From positions 1-41,597 of IMG/VR virus record IMGVR_UViG_3300005264_000076: a DNA stretch of 41,597 nt. The stretch is one strand, 5' to 3'. Below are positions 34,801 to 41,597 of this stretch, piece by piece (the first letter of the stretch is position 1; each line of letters begins with the position of its first letter). Below the pieces are notes generated by a model. It was given only the letters and a program-made list of their open reading frames with translations. It made no database searches and was not told the DNA's origin. This DNA is from a virus. The position numbers and the translations under genes were made by a program.

Positions 34801-36691
34801 TTTTCATTACATCAGCCATAGATTTAGCAGTTACAATACGACCATCAACTTCTAGTGGTAGATCCGGATCCGTTTGAGATAATTCAAAAACATCATATTT
34901 ATCAAAATCACTAGCAAACTTTTCTTTACCTATAGCCTCAGCATCTTTTAATAACTCAGCCACCTCAAACCCATCTTCTGATTTGATCTGATCCAGTACT
35001 TTTTGCTTAATGTCGTTGCGTCCTAAATAACTTTCACCCTGTACCCTCATTTCCTCAGTGAAGATGTTTAGGTCGTTAAAATCTTCTCGTTTCACCATTT
35101 CTGCAAATTCTTTAACAGCTGTATCAAGTGGTAGATCGCTTTTTGTAACCTTGTTAGTGAAATATTGTTTACCAATAGTATCAACTAAATCTTGATAATC
35201 AGCTTTATTTTCAGGAGCAATATATAGTTTCATACCTTTTTTACCTTTAGGTCGAAGGTATTTTTTGAACTGGCCTAGAGTACTCTCAGCTTGTTTCTCA
35301 TTGATATCTTTGCGAATAGCAGCAGCTCGTTTAGTTGCTGATACTGGTTTAACCACAGTTGGTTTCTTTGGTTTACCTCGCAGTGGTGTTTTGTATTTCT
35401 CAGCCTTTTTCTTAATAACATCTTTAATAATTTTTTCAGATGGTTTAGCTGCTGCTTTTGGCACAAAAGTTTCACCCTTTGATAATTTCATTGCCTGTTT
35501 AACTAAAAACACTTTTTCTTTGTTTGATAGTCTGGCTAATTCATCATAAAGCTCTTTGTGAGCTTTTTTATATCTCTGACCATTCCAAAAATCTAAGAAC
35601 CCTACAGGATCCTTTTCAACCATTTCTTGAATATTCTTATATTCAGGAACCTCTTGTGTCCCACCAGCTTTATTTGTTTTACCAGCTTTACTAGAGCTAG
35701 ATCCAGCACTACTTTTAGATCCACCACTCGCAGGTGCAGCTTTTGGTTTATATTTATTTACTAATTTATTAATACCAAGTTTAGCAAATACCGCAGCTGT
35801 TTCAAAAATAACCGCTGCCGCTGCATTTTTGGCAAGATCCGAAGTTACAAATCTTTTAAGTTTTTCATCACCAGCACCTTCCTCAAGAAGTGCATCAATA
35901 GCTGAACTTGTTTGTAATGTTGCAAATAGTTTTGCACTTCCTGGCAAAATTTCCCTAGATAAGTTTGCTAACTTACTTGATTTAACTATGCCAGCTGAAC
36001 CAGCCGCAGCTTTATCAATAGCTCCAAGCACACCAGCAACTTTCAAACCTTTATTAATTAATGTAAATTCAGTAGCAATTGCAGCCACTTCCCCAGCTAT
36101 ACCCTCAAACTTTGCTGAACCTTCATATTCTCCTGGTAAATAATCCATGAATTGTTCACGTTCATCTTCCGGAACTCTTGTAACCTTTTCAACAAATCGC
36201 TTAATAAACATCGTACCTTCACGACTATAAAAGTCTTTTTTCTGTTGTTCATCCATATTAAAAATATCTTCTGGAAAACTTTTCCCAAAATCTTTAACAT
36301 TTTGTGTAAATGCTGATACCTCTTCTTTTACCGTACCAGCTACTTTTGAAACGTCATTTTGTACTGGACCAGGCAAAGCGTCAAATGCAGCCTGTCCTGC
36401 CATATCAACACCTCTGGCCATTTCACTACCTATTTGATTAAGCTCCGGCTGAGTAACATGAGATGCATCAACTTGACCTTGTTCTGGCATTGACCATTCA
36501 GGTTCAGGTTGTTGATTAAATTGCATTGCAGGTGCATTAATTGTTATACCATCATCTACATCCTCAAATTTAGGTAGAGCAGCACCATCATCTACATCCT
36601 CAAATTTAGGTAAAGGACTACTATCCCCTATATCTTCAAACGAAGGTAGAGCAGCACTATCATCTATATCCTCAAATTTAGGTAATAACAT
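31883..36691 (-). CDS. Giant internal virion / ejection protein
   Basis: This 1602-residue protein starts with four 12-residue repeats of the form LPKFEDVDDGAA (3-50). Low-complexity Lys/Ser/Gly linkers and long coiled coils follow (about 640-960). The C-terminal third holds segments typical of large phage virion proteins and polyvalent proteins: WVERLAHGTARRST, NYITGVLGYNARVILTQPVS and FTTFLNQPNQN. A hydrophobic stretch (IAALMGIFTVAGVHLHLV) lies near residue 1455. It probably is carried in the head and injected with DNA. No transglycosylase motif was found. Next to two smaller ejection-type genes; last gene of the late operon. Confidence 0.7.
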   Translation of the reverse strand: MLLPKFEDIDDSAALPSFEDIGDSSPLPKFEDVDDGAALPKFEDVDDGITINAPAMQFNQQPEPEWSMPEQGQVDASHVTQPELNQIGSEMARGVDMAGQAAFDALPGPVQNDVSKVAGTVKEEVSAFTQNVKDFGKSFPEDIFNMDEQQKKDFYSREGTMFIKRFVEKVTRVPEDEREQFMDYLPGEYEGSAKFEGIAGEVAAIATEFTLINKGLKVAGVLGAIDKAAAGSAGIVKSSKLANLSREILPGSAKLFATLQTSSAIDALLEEGAGDEKLKRFVTSDLAKNAAAAVIFETAAVFAKLGINKLVNKYKPKAAPASGGSKSSAGSSSSKAGKTNKAGGTQEVPEYKNIQEMVEKDPVGFLDFWNGQRYKKAHKELYDELARLSNKEKVFLVKQAMKLSKGETFVPKAAAKPSEKIIKDVIKKKAEKYKTPLRGKPKKPTVVKPVSATKRAAAIRKDINEKQAESTLGQFKKYLRPKGKKGMKLYIAPENKADYQDLVDTIGKQYFTNKVTKSDLPLDTAVKEFAEMVKREDFNDLNIFTEEMRVQGESYLGRNDIKQKVLDQIKSEDGFEVAELLKDAEAIGKEKFASDFDKYDVFELSQTDPDLPLEVDGRIVTAKSMADVMKKIDPKLYGKWELESIDAQIRYQVDKIIDDGILKTDGLKELQDNLRGVRARMRGASPEATKARLMLEVEVAKKSKINTQIMRNNIYHYAKRVGIDAEVHNTVDTLLKNETVSVKQYRKAIDQIDRVLEKRRLSRLRKKVIKRVRSEFKRLRKLQRTPSRGQDADSNEKLREYLKSITTDGVDVGGIYKEHSRLVDNVKDVKNFTPEFLKRAASAVRKTFDQMNSHELEKVLGNINSLREKGHMVGAEKEMARLKKLEVEVERAVGEIKEVFGSAKAVDYQYESVRPKHIYNRDRNMESIKKYFAHSLRGERIIGFFDGFKKHSAMTQNIYNQLEGGVQTAFRGGERHGKIFEEIHKDVDIPAAMYDKLITLKTGKGQQATYTINQGMHVYAHSQNQAGINHLEGTGVDEKAMEKIIKSLSAKHKAAVDAQIDYFDNVQWPRLTRWFREEYGVDLPKEFRYFPIMDIKTDNAETAFISEILSRNTNRGINKNMTKSRTGSNAPFRRMDYFGTVAKNMVMVEHLLAMAKPIRDVRAFLNHPEIKSAMDGVSTVLTREVHAWVERLAHGTARRSTSTPDKMADFFRRNYITGVLGYNARVILTQPVSFHMGAAQIRKKMYIAKALDEVFSNPIKSTEFVYKMSTMMRMRPNSIERDVQDALERTPLKNLLQSSGMLETLRHGAGETKMDKVRYLGEMTSELVYMVKAFGMEGIRVMDAVTTSILWIAKYNEALSNHSRKAAVKEADELIRKTQPMSRIIDLPKHFTEVGIARTFTTFLNQPNQNANVIFEETFKAYADGYKSTRGSEKAKIKAGRKSAKKKIAALMGIFTVAGVHLHLVRNGFDLDKLIQEPIGVLRTTFGGIIGGLPVINTVGDAALAGANRTYLSKKGYKPNAGFGTEFGVNVFSPVETILNGGAKDRMAEAAVIAFTGLSAGAVRKARVGIPQTLKTGDLRRPFYSDYSLAPLKKRRVGPYGR
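36542..36685 (-). repeat. Four tandem 36-bp repeats at start of giant virion gene
   Basis: Four in-frame copies encode LPKFEDIDDSAA, LPSFEDIGDSSP, LPKFEDVDDGAA and LPKFEDVDDGIT. The third and fourth are nearly identical at DNA level. The acidic FED repeats may be binding or packaging signals. Confidence 0.9.
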
Positions 36692-36692
36692 C

Positions 36693-37703
36693 CTAGTTTA
36701 TCTTTATGCCTAATTTTTTAGCCTCTTCAATGGTAACAGCTTTAATTTCACCAGCTGAACTTTTAACCTTAACCCGACTACCATCAGCACTCACCCCACT
36801 CACCTGCGTCCATGATTCAGTTGATTCATCAGTATCCGCACCACGATCAGCTAATACTGTTGGCCAAATACCTTTTGATTCATTAGGTGATTCAAGTTTA
36901 AGAGTTTCCTCATCGCTTAATTCTCTCCATAACTTTTCTTGACGGTTGTCAAAAATCTTAGTATTAGCCCAACCCGGCCTATTATTGACCAGCTCTGATT
37001 TTAATGGTGGTCGATATTGACCTAAAGCTCTCCTCACTTGCTTTAATGTTGTTGCACTAGCACCGGGAAATTGAGCCTCAATATCTTCCATAAATCCACC
37101 CAGCTTAGTATATTCATCATATCTTTCTTGCCAATCCTCTTTAGTCCATTCATCACTTTTGGAATTAACCTTAAAATCCTCACCAGCATTTTGAATTTGT
37201 GCTAGATATTTCTTAGCTGCTGCCTCAGCCTTCGGATCAATGGCAGATTTTTTCCTAGTAGTAGTAGTGGTAGTTTTTTTCGGTTCATATCCTGTATTAG
37301 TAACAGTACCAGTAACTTTATCTAATTTAAGAATGTCATCATGACCAGCAAACAAACTATATTTAAGTTTATCAGCACCAATCTGAACATTCTTAATTGC
37401 ACCACTTTCTGCTATTTTTGCCATGCGATCTTTATATTGTGGATTTTGTTCCTGAAACCCACGCAGTCTGTCGTTAACTTGTTTCAAGTCTCCTGCCGCC
37501 GCATGTCCTTCAAGCTCTTTCCATAAAGAACCCATATCGTATTGAAACTTCTGCTCGTCTTGTTGTTGCTGACGATATTCATTATCAGCTGCATTTTTCT
37601 GTTTCATATAATTTAATTGTTCAGTTTGATACAGGGTACTCATTGCAGCCTTGTTAGCGTTTATAGCCTTATCTGTCATGCTTTGGTACGGTTGATAGTC
37701 CAT
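36693..37703 (-). CDS. Internal virion / ejection-type protein
   Basis: This is a 336-residue protein. The N-terminal 60 residues are Gln-rich and helical (LNYMKQKNAADNEYRQQQQD), a middle segment is Thr/Lys-rich (KKTTTTTTRKK), and the C-terminus has small beta elements. Soluble, no catalytic motif. It sits between the giant virion protein and an ejection-type protein and starts inside the stop of the latter (TAATG), which fits the three-gene ejection modules of P22- and T7-like phages. Family name not known to me. Confidence 0.6.
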   Translation of the reverse strand: MDYQPYQSMTDKAINANKAAMSTLYQTEQLNYMKQKNAADNEYRQQQQDEQKFQYDMGSLWKELEGHAAAGDLKQVNDRLRGFQEQNPQYKDRMAKIAESGAIKNVQIGADKLKYSLFAGHDDILKLDKVTGTVTNTGYEPKKTTTTTTRKKSAIDPKAEAAAKKYLAQIQNAGEDFKVNSKSDEWTKEDWQERYDEYTKLGGFMEDIEAQFPGASATTLKQVRRALGQYRPPLKSELVNNRPGWANTKIFDNRQEKLWRELSDEETLKLESPNESKGIWPTVLADRGADTDESTESWTQVSGVSADGSRVKVKSSAGEIKAVTIEEAKKLGIKIN

Positions 37704-38491
37704 TAGTTATACACCCCCCTCATGTTGTTCATATCTTCTTGATAATTACCATACATTGATCCCGGTGCTGCTATTCGTGGCCCACCTACTGGCATTGGTT
37801 GATAGGTTGGTTGAGCTGGGTTCATATAGTTGTTCATAATCGACTGTTGAGCTTGTGCCCCCGGTAAAGCCATCATATCCCCTATACCACCTTGAATTGT
37901 ATTACCTAACTGAGAAGAGAAATTACCCCAAGCATTAGCTGCTTGCTCTTGACCTTGACCTTTAGCGTTACCTATTGCAGAACTGTATCCGGATATTGCC
38001 TGTCCAGCTGTCATATCAATACTAGCTTGTTGATTCGTAGCATTGTACCCAGTATTAATTATCGGAGTAAGTCTATCTAAATGAGCCTGAGATTCCATTG
38101 CACCAAGCTGCAACATTCCCGGCTGATAATAACCTTCAATTGACGTTCCTGATCGGCTCTTACCTGTAGATGCTAATTGAGCCCCAATGTTTTTCTTGAA
38201 CTCAGACAACTGATATTTATACATTGGTGATTCTTCAAAGTTATATTCTCCACCCGGTCTGATCGCATCCATATATAAATCCAAAGCCTCATTACCAGCT
38301 GAACTATATGGATCGTATCGCTCACTAGCTTTTGAAGTCCATTCTTTAACATCTTCTTTAGCTCTCTCGTATCCACCTATCCTACTATTAGCTGCTTTTT
38401 TAGCACCTTTTGCTTTTGTTTTTGCTCCCTCACTGTCAGCAATACCCTTAACAATAGCTCCACCTATGATTGTAACCGGATCTAGTCCCAT
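37703..38491 (-). CDS. DNA-ejection-type virion protein
   Basis: This 262-residue protein begins MGLDPVTIIGGAIVKGIADS, a hydrophobic, Gly/Ala-rich N-terminus typical of phage ejection proteins. Then comes a helical Lys/Ala part, a YDPYSSAGNEALDLY motif common in such proteins, and a Gln/Gly/Ala-rich, Pro-rich C-terminus. P22 gp7- and T7 gp14-type proteins share this make-up and form part of the channel across the cell envelope. The RBS is not strong; it is three bases after the GNAT-like gene. Confidence 0.65.
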   Translation of the reverse strand: MGLDPVTIIGGAIVKGIADSEGAKTKAKGAKKAANSRIGGYERAKEDVKEWTSKASERYDPYSSAGNEALDLYMDAIRPGGEYNFEESPMYKYQLSEFKKNIGAQLASTGKSRSGTSIEGYYQPGMLQLGAMESQAHLDRLTPIINTGYNATNQQASIDMTAGQAISGYSSAIGNAKGQGQEQAANAWGNFSSQLGNTIQGGIGDMMALPGAQAQQSIMNNYMNPAQPTYQPMPVGGPRIAAPGSMYGNYQEDMNNMRGVYN

Positions 38492-38493
38492 GC

Positions 38494-38967
38494 TTATACC
38501 ACCCTTACCATAGTTTTTTCGGTTACATCGTAACCTTGTTTTATTAAATATTTTTCAATTGTGTTTTTCGGATTAACTGAAAAGCAAATTGAATGTACAT
38601 TCTTTTCTGTTGCCCAATCTTCCATCGCATGAAAAAGCTCCATCATTATTTTGTACCGTTCAATGTGTCTAGCTTTTGGATCGCTGTGCCACATCCCCTC
38701 AAATGCTCTTAGTCTATCAGGAGCTAAAAACATAGGTACTGCCATCATTATACCAAGACCTTTGATATTATCATCTTCATCTTCCGCAACTACTACAAAC
38801 CCATTCTCTGATCTGATCTGTTCGACAATCATTTGTCTAGTTACCTCAATATCAATAGCGTTACATTTATTCATTTCAACAAATTCTTCGGCATACTCTT
38901 CAACGAATGGCATTAATAAATCAATTGATTCAGTATTATTTACTGGACATACTTCTATCTGTGTCAC
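38494..38967 (-). CDS. GNAT acetyltransferase-like virion-module protein
   Basis: This 157-residue protein has a GNAT layout: an N-terminal VTRQMIVEQIRSENGFVVVA segment, a beta strand IKGLGIMMAVPMF, then helix ERYKIMMELFHAMEDWATEK and FSVNPKNTIEKYLIKQGYDV. The classic acetyl-CoA loop (Q/RxxGxG/A) is not obvious, so activity may be lost. T7 gp13 and similar podovirus proteins beside ejection genes have this fold-like sequence. GTG start overlapping the stop of the fibre gene (TAGTG). Confidence 0.65.
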   Translation of the reverse strand: MTQIEVCPVNNTESIDLLMPFVEEYAEEFVEMNKCNAIDIEVTRQMIVEQIRSENGFVVVAEDEDDNIKGLGIMMAVPMFLAPDRLRAFEGMWHSDPKARHIERYKIMMELFHAMEDWATEKNVHSICFSVNPKNTIEKYLIKQGYDVTEKTMVRVV

Positions 38968-39572
38968 TAATCAACCTCTCCTATCAATATAGCCAACTGT
39001 GCCAAAAGTATTCCAGCACTACCATCAACTAGAGTAGCACCTACAAGGATATAATCCCAAATTTCTTGTGGTGTTGTTCCTGTTATTTCGGAAATTTTAC
39101 CATCAAGATTAGTGTCTATAACCGCCTCAATCGCAGCAACATCAGTCTCAAGTGTAGATAAATCAGCATTTTCCAAACTATTTAACTTAACCCTGTCAGT
39201 AGGTGTAAACCCACCAGTACTACCACCACCACCAACATTAACCCCTACTGCCTCTACTGGTGTTTTATATGCAATCTGTGTAGAAAAAGAGCCAATCGTT
39301 GGTACAAAAGGATCTCCTCCACCTTGAACAAGCAAAAGACCTTCGACAACCGTAGTACCAGCTGCCTCTTGTGGTCGTATCTGCCAACCGTTTTCTAGGT
39401 AAATGTATAATGCTACTGGTGCAACCCCACCCAACTGACTAAATGCAGGTGGGTATTTAAGGTTATCTGTAAGTGCAACCCAATCTACCCACCTGCTCCA
39501 TAATTCAGAGGCAGATACGGTAAACGAATCTAACGTTATTATTTTAGTTGTTGCGTCAAAGGCTATTGCCAT
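38967..39572 (-). CDS. Tail fibre-type structural protein
   Basis: This 201-residue protein begins MAIAFDATTKIITLDSFTVS, then ELWSRWVDWVALTDNLKYPP and FSQLGGVAPVALYIYLENGW. I recognise this opening from tail fibre or decoration proteins of many podoviruses. A Gly-rich linker (GVNVGGGGSTGG) leads to a short coiled coil and a C-terminal EIWDYILVGATLV segment like fibre tails. RBS is AAGGAG. It follows another fibre gene. Confidence 0.75.
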   Translation of the reverse strand: MAIAFDATTKIITLDSFTVSASELWSRWVDWVALTDNLKYPPAFSQLGGVAPVALYIYLENGWQIRPQEAAGTTVVEGLLLVQGGGDPFVPTIGSFSTQIAYKTPVEAVGVNVGGGGSTGGFTPTDRVKLNSLENADLSTLETDVAAIEAVIDTNLDGKISEITGTTPQEIWDYILVGATLVDGSAGILLAQLAILIGEVD

Positions 39573-39582
39573 TGGTTACTCC

Positions 39583-40935
39583 TTAGATATATCCCCTGTC
39601 AGTTTCAGCTACCAGTGCAAGAGCAATTACCTTCGACCTATTAAGTATACCTGTCGCAACCGCAAATTTAGAACCATTAGGATTGATACCAACTAGCGTA
39701 ACAGGTTTATCTGTTCCAGCAGTACCACCCAACGTATCGTTATCATAGTCAAAATCAAAAGAAATACTAGCACTTGTAATTTCCCCAGTAATATCAACAC
39801 CGCTAGCATCTTTAACAGTGATAGCTCCTGCCTCACCATAGTCATCACCAGTACCTGGACCAGTAGTAAACATCAGTCTATAGCTAGATGCTCCACCTAT
39901 CATAATTGAATTAAAACCTAGCGTACCAGCAGCTACATAAGGATTTTCTCTTGCCACGTTACCAGTATCTCTGAACACAATACTATTACTATATTCAGCT
40001 GGAACGTTATCTACATAAACACCTTGATAACAGTTGAGCGTTGAACCATCCCAATATAAAAGCTCGTCCGCAGTCTTACCGTTTACTGTACCTGTACCTT
40101 CATCAATATCCGCATCTTGTCTAAGTAGATATTGAATTTTAGTATAAATCTGTTGAAGTGTTGCGTTGTTACCATCAATAATTTTATCAAAATCATAAGT
40201 AGAACCGCCAACGTCTCTAGTGGCACCTCCATAAGTAACATCAATGCCTGAGTATGGAGCATTCGTCATATTACTATCTGTTTCAATAATATTATCATCT
40301 GCCTCATTAGATAAAAGAAGATTAGCAATATACGGTCCAGCAATAGTTTTACCAGCATCAGGTAACACTGAGCTTTTATATTTCATTGCGTATTCTCTAA
40401 CATATCCTTTGAAGAATGTTCTATGGTCGAATGTTGTAGTTGAAGGGTCAGCAACTGCATTACCGTAAACCTGAATCATCTCGTTACACTGATCTTCATA
40501 AGTGTAGTCGATAGGTGAACCATCAACTTCTTTAACGTAGTAAAGTTGAGCCCCTGAATTAACAGTACCTAGACCTGACGAACCTACATATACTCTACCT
40601 AAGACACCTGCCGCATTATACTCCTCACAACCACCATCACGCATATACGTTCTAGCTGTATCGTTCAAAAACTTCCAACCGTTAGCATTACCCCCAGCAT
40701 CAACACCCATTTGATATTGTCCAGAAATAGCATCAATACAGTTCATTGGAAAGGGTGAATCTTGATATGTTGCAGTTGCCCAAAGGTCAACAAACTTAGA
40801 ATATAGAGCCTGCCAATTTACCCCATCTTTTGCCACTAAGTTTCCTGCTACCGCTAAATCTATCGTCCTGTTTGGCTCATTGATTATAAGTTCCGTACCC
40901 ACATTCAACTGTGCTCTCGTTGTTATTTTTACCAT
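39583..40935 (-). CDS. Tail fibre / virion protein
   Basis: This 450-residue protein begins MVKITTRAQLNVGTELIINE, then KDGVNWQALYSKFVDLWATA and SPFPMNCIDAISGQYQMGVD. This pattern accompanies the preceding fibre type in several phages. The C-terminal third is beta-rich and Gly/Asp-rich. No enzymatic motif or membrane segment. Likely a particle-bound fibre component with adhesive or trimerising roles, by analogy. Confidence 0.75.
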   Translation of the reverse strand: MVKITTRAQLNVGTELIINEPNRTIDLAVAGNLVAKDGVNWQALYSKFVDLWATATYQDSPFPMNCIDAISGQYQMGVDAGGNANGWKFLNDTARTYMRDGGCEEYNAAGVLGRVYVGSSGLGTVNSGAQLYYVKEVDGSPIDYTYEDQCNEMIQVYGNAVADPSTTTFDHRTFFKGYVREYAMKYKSSVLPDAGKTIAGPYIANLLLSNEADDNIIETDSNMTNAPYSGIDVTYGGATRDVGGSTYDFDKIIDGNNATLQQIYTKIQYLLRQDADIDEGTGTVNGKTADELLYWDGSTLNCYQGVYVDNVPAEYSNSIVFRDTGNVARENPYVAAGTLGFNSIMIGGASSYRLMFTTGPGTGDDYGEAGAITVKDASGVDITGEITSASISFDFDYDNDTLGGTAGTDKPVTLVGINPNGSKFAVATGILNRSKVIALALVAETDRGYI

Positions 40936-40946
40936 CCTATACCCCT

Positions 40947-41597
40947 TTATTTATAATTTCTGTCAACCAGCTGTTTTACTGGTAAACTTGTACTTGTAGT
41001 ACCACAAGCATAGTTGTAAATATACCTAGTTATATAACCAGGCTTTATAACTCCAATATCAATATTATGAGCACCTGCGTACTCATAAAGAAACGTAGTG
41101 CCAACCGTTTGGTCGACGCTATCTAAAACGGTGTCCGTACCTGCTGCAAGGATTACAACATCTGTACCTGCGACCAAATCAGTTATCGTAAGACCTAGTG
41201 TTGGTGCAATGATATTAACATCCGCACCTGCCGATATAAACTTACCAACTAAATGAGTACCGCCACCAGCTATAATTATATTAACCGTTCCTGTAGTTGC
41301 TGAAATATAAACATCCTTACCTGCACTATCGCCGTTATTGTTAGTAAAAATAACATGGTCTAAAGTAATGTCTCCAACTCCATTAATTCGCATACCATAC
41401 CCTGTACAATTCTTAATCGCTGTATCTGAAATTGTAGGATTATCTGCTATATCTAAAATAACACCATAATCTTCAACCGCCCCATTAACTGTGCAATTAT
41501 CCATACCACTTCCGTTATCTAAAGTAACAGCCCTGCTGTTTACAAAAGAGATATTCTCATAAACTTCACCGCTATTTAAGTTACATTCACTACCAAC
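40947..41597 (-). CDS. Beta-helix tail protein, N-terminus cut by window edge
   Basis: The reading frame is open from the right edge to 40947. The ATG at 41504 is internal: the 31 codons before it read VGSECNLNSGEVYENISFVN and continue the same repeat pattern. The sequence has short parallel beta-helix rungs (GVILDIADNPTISDTAIKNC, TGYGMRINGVGDITLDHVIF), then ATTGTVNIIIAGG and a C-terminal domain ending VKQLVDRNYK. Pectate-lyase-like beta helices are the fold of many spikes. The 5' end of the gene and any catalytic part lie outside the window. Confidence 0.75.
   Translation of the reverse strand, partial: VGSECNLNSGEVYENISFVNSRAVTLDNGSGMDNCTVNGAVEDYGVILDIADNPTISDTAIKNCTGYGMRINGVGDITLDHVIFTNNNGDSAGKDVYISATTGTVNIIIAGGGTHLVGKFISAGADVNIIAPTLGLTITDLVAGTDVVILAAGTDTVLDSVDQTVGTTFLYEYAGAHNIDIGVIKPGYITRYIYNYACGTTSTSLPVKQLVDRNYK

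Noticed and set aside
36542-36685. Regular 36-bp repeats as a CRISPR array
   Set aside because: The units abut without spacers and are in-frame coding repeats of a virion protein.

Overview
This window is most of the genome of a tailed phage with podovirus-type (P22-like) virion genes. The evidence is a small and a large terminase, a P22-type portal, a scaffold, an N4/DUF4043-type major capsid protein, a gp4-type adaptor, a gp10-type tail hub, spike and fibre genes and a set of ejection (internal virion) proteins. There are no tRNA or rRNA genes and no integrase. Base composition is AT-rich (roughly 35-40% G+C by eye). The tail proteins and the sigma70-like promoters suggest a Gram-negative, perhaps gammaproteobacterial, host; that is an inference, not something the sequence proves.

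Layout. (1) 1-17305, minus strand, read right to left: TerS, a small gene, TerL, two small genes, portal, then a break of stem-loops and a candidate promoter, then scaffold, capsid, decoration protein, an M15 endolysin-type peptidase, adaptor, a 1375-residue spike/fibre, tail hub, a holin-like gene and fibre genes running off the left edge. (2) 17306-17694: divergent control region with a sigma70 promoter, an operator-like motif and a (TAA)n microsatellite. (3) 17695-31798, plus strand: about 17 small early genes, then replication and recombination genes: a RecB/Cas4-type nuclease, an SSB-like protein, a winged-helix protein, an SNF2-type helicase with a poly-Asn tract, an iteron-rich intergenic segment that looks like an origin, a 983-residue primase/AAA+ (MCM-like) fusion and a VRR-NUC nuclease. 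(4) 31799-31882: two terminators between convergent operons. (5) 31883-41597, minus strand: a giant 1602-residue virion protein, two further ejection-type proteins, a GNAT-like protein and tail fibre genes, with a beta-helix gene running off the right edge.

Both edges cut minus-strand tail genes. Joined right edge to left edge, the late genes form one long operon, TerS to ejection proteins, so the window is best read as a circular or circularly permuted genome opened inside the tail-fibre cluster, perhaps with a small piece missing.

How it works together: the plus-strand operon is the early/middle program and supplies an origin, primase-helicase, SSBs and nucleases. No DNA polymerase is visible, so the host enzyme is probably used. 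The minus-strand late operon builds the particle. Points most worth a second look are the TOPRIM primase/MCM-like helicase fusion next to an iteron cluster, two (TAA)n microsatellites, a 13-bp motif shared by two control regions, a promoter with stem-loops in front of the scaffold-capsid genes, a G9 tract in TerS, and several small genes below usual length cut-offs.
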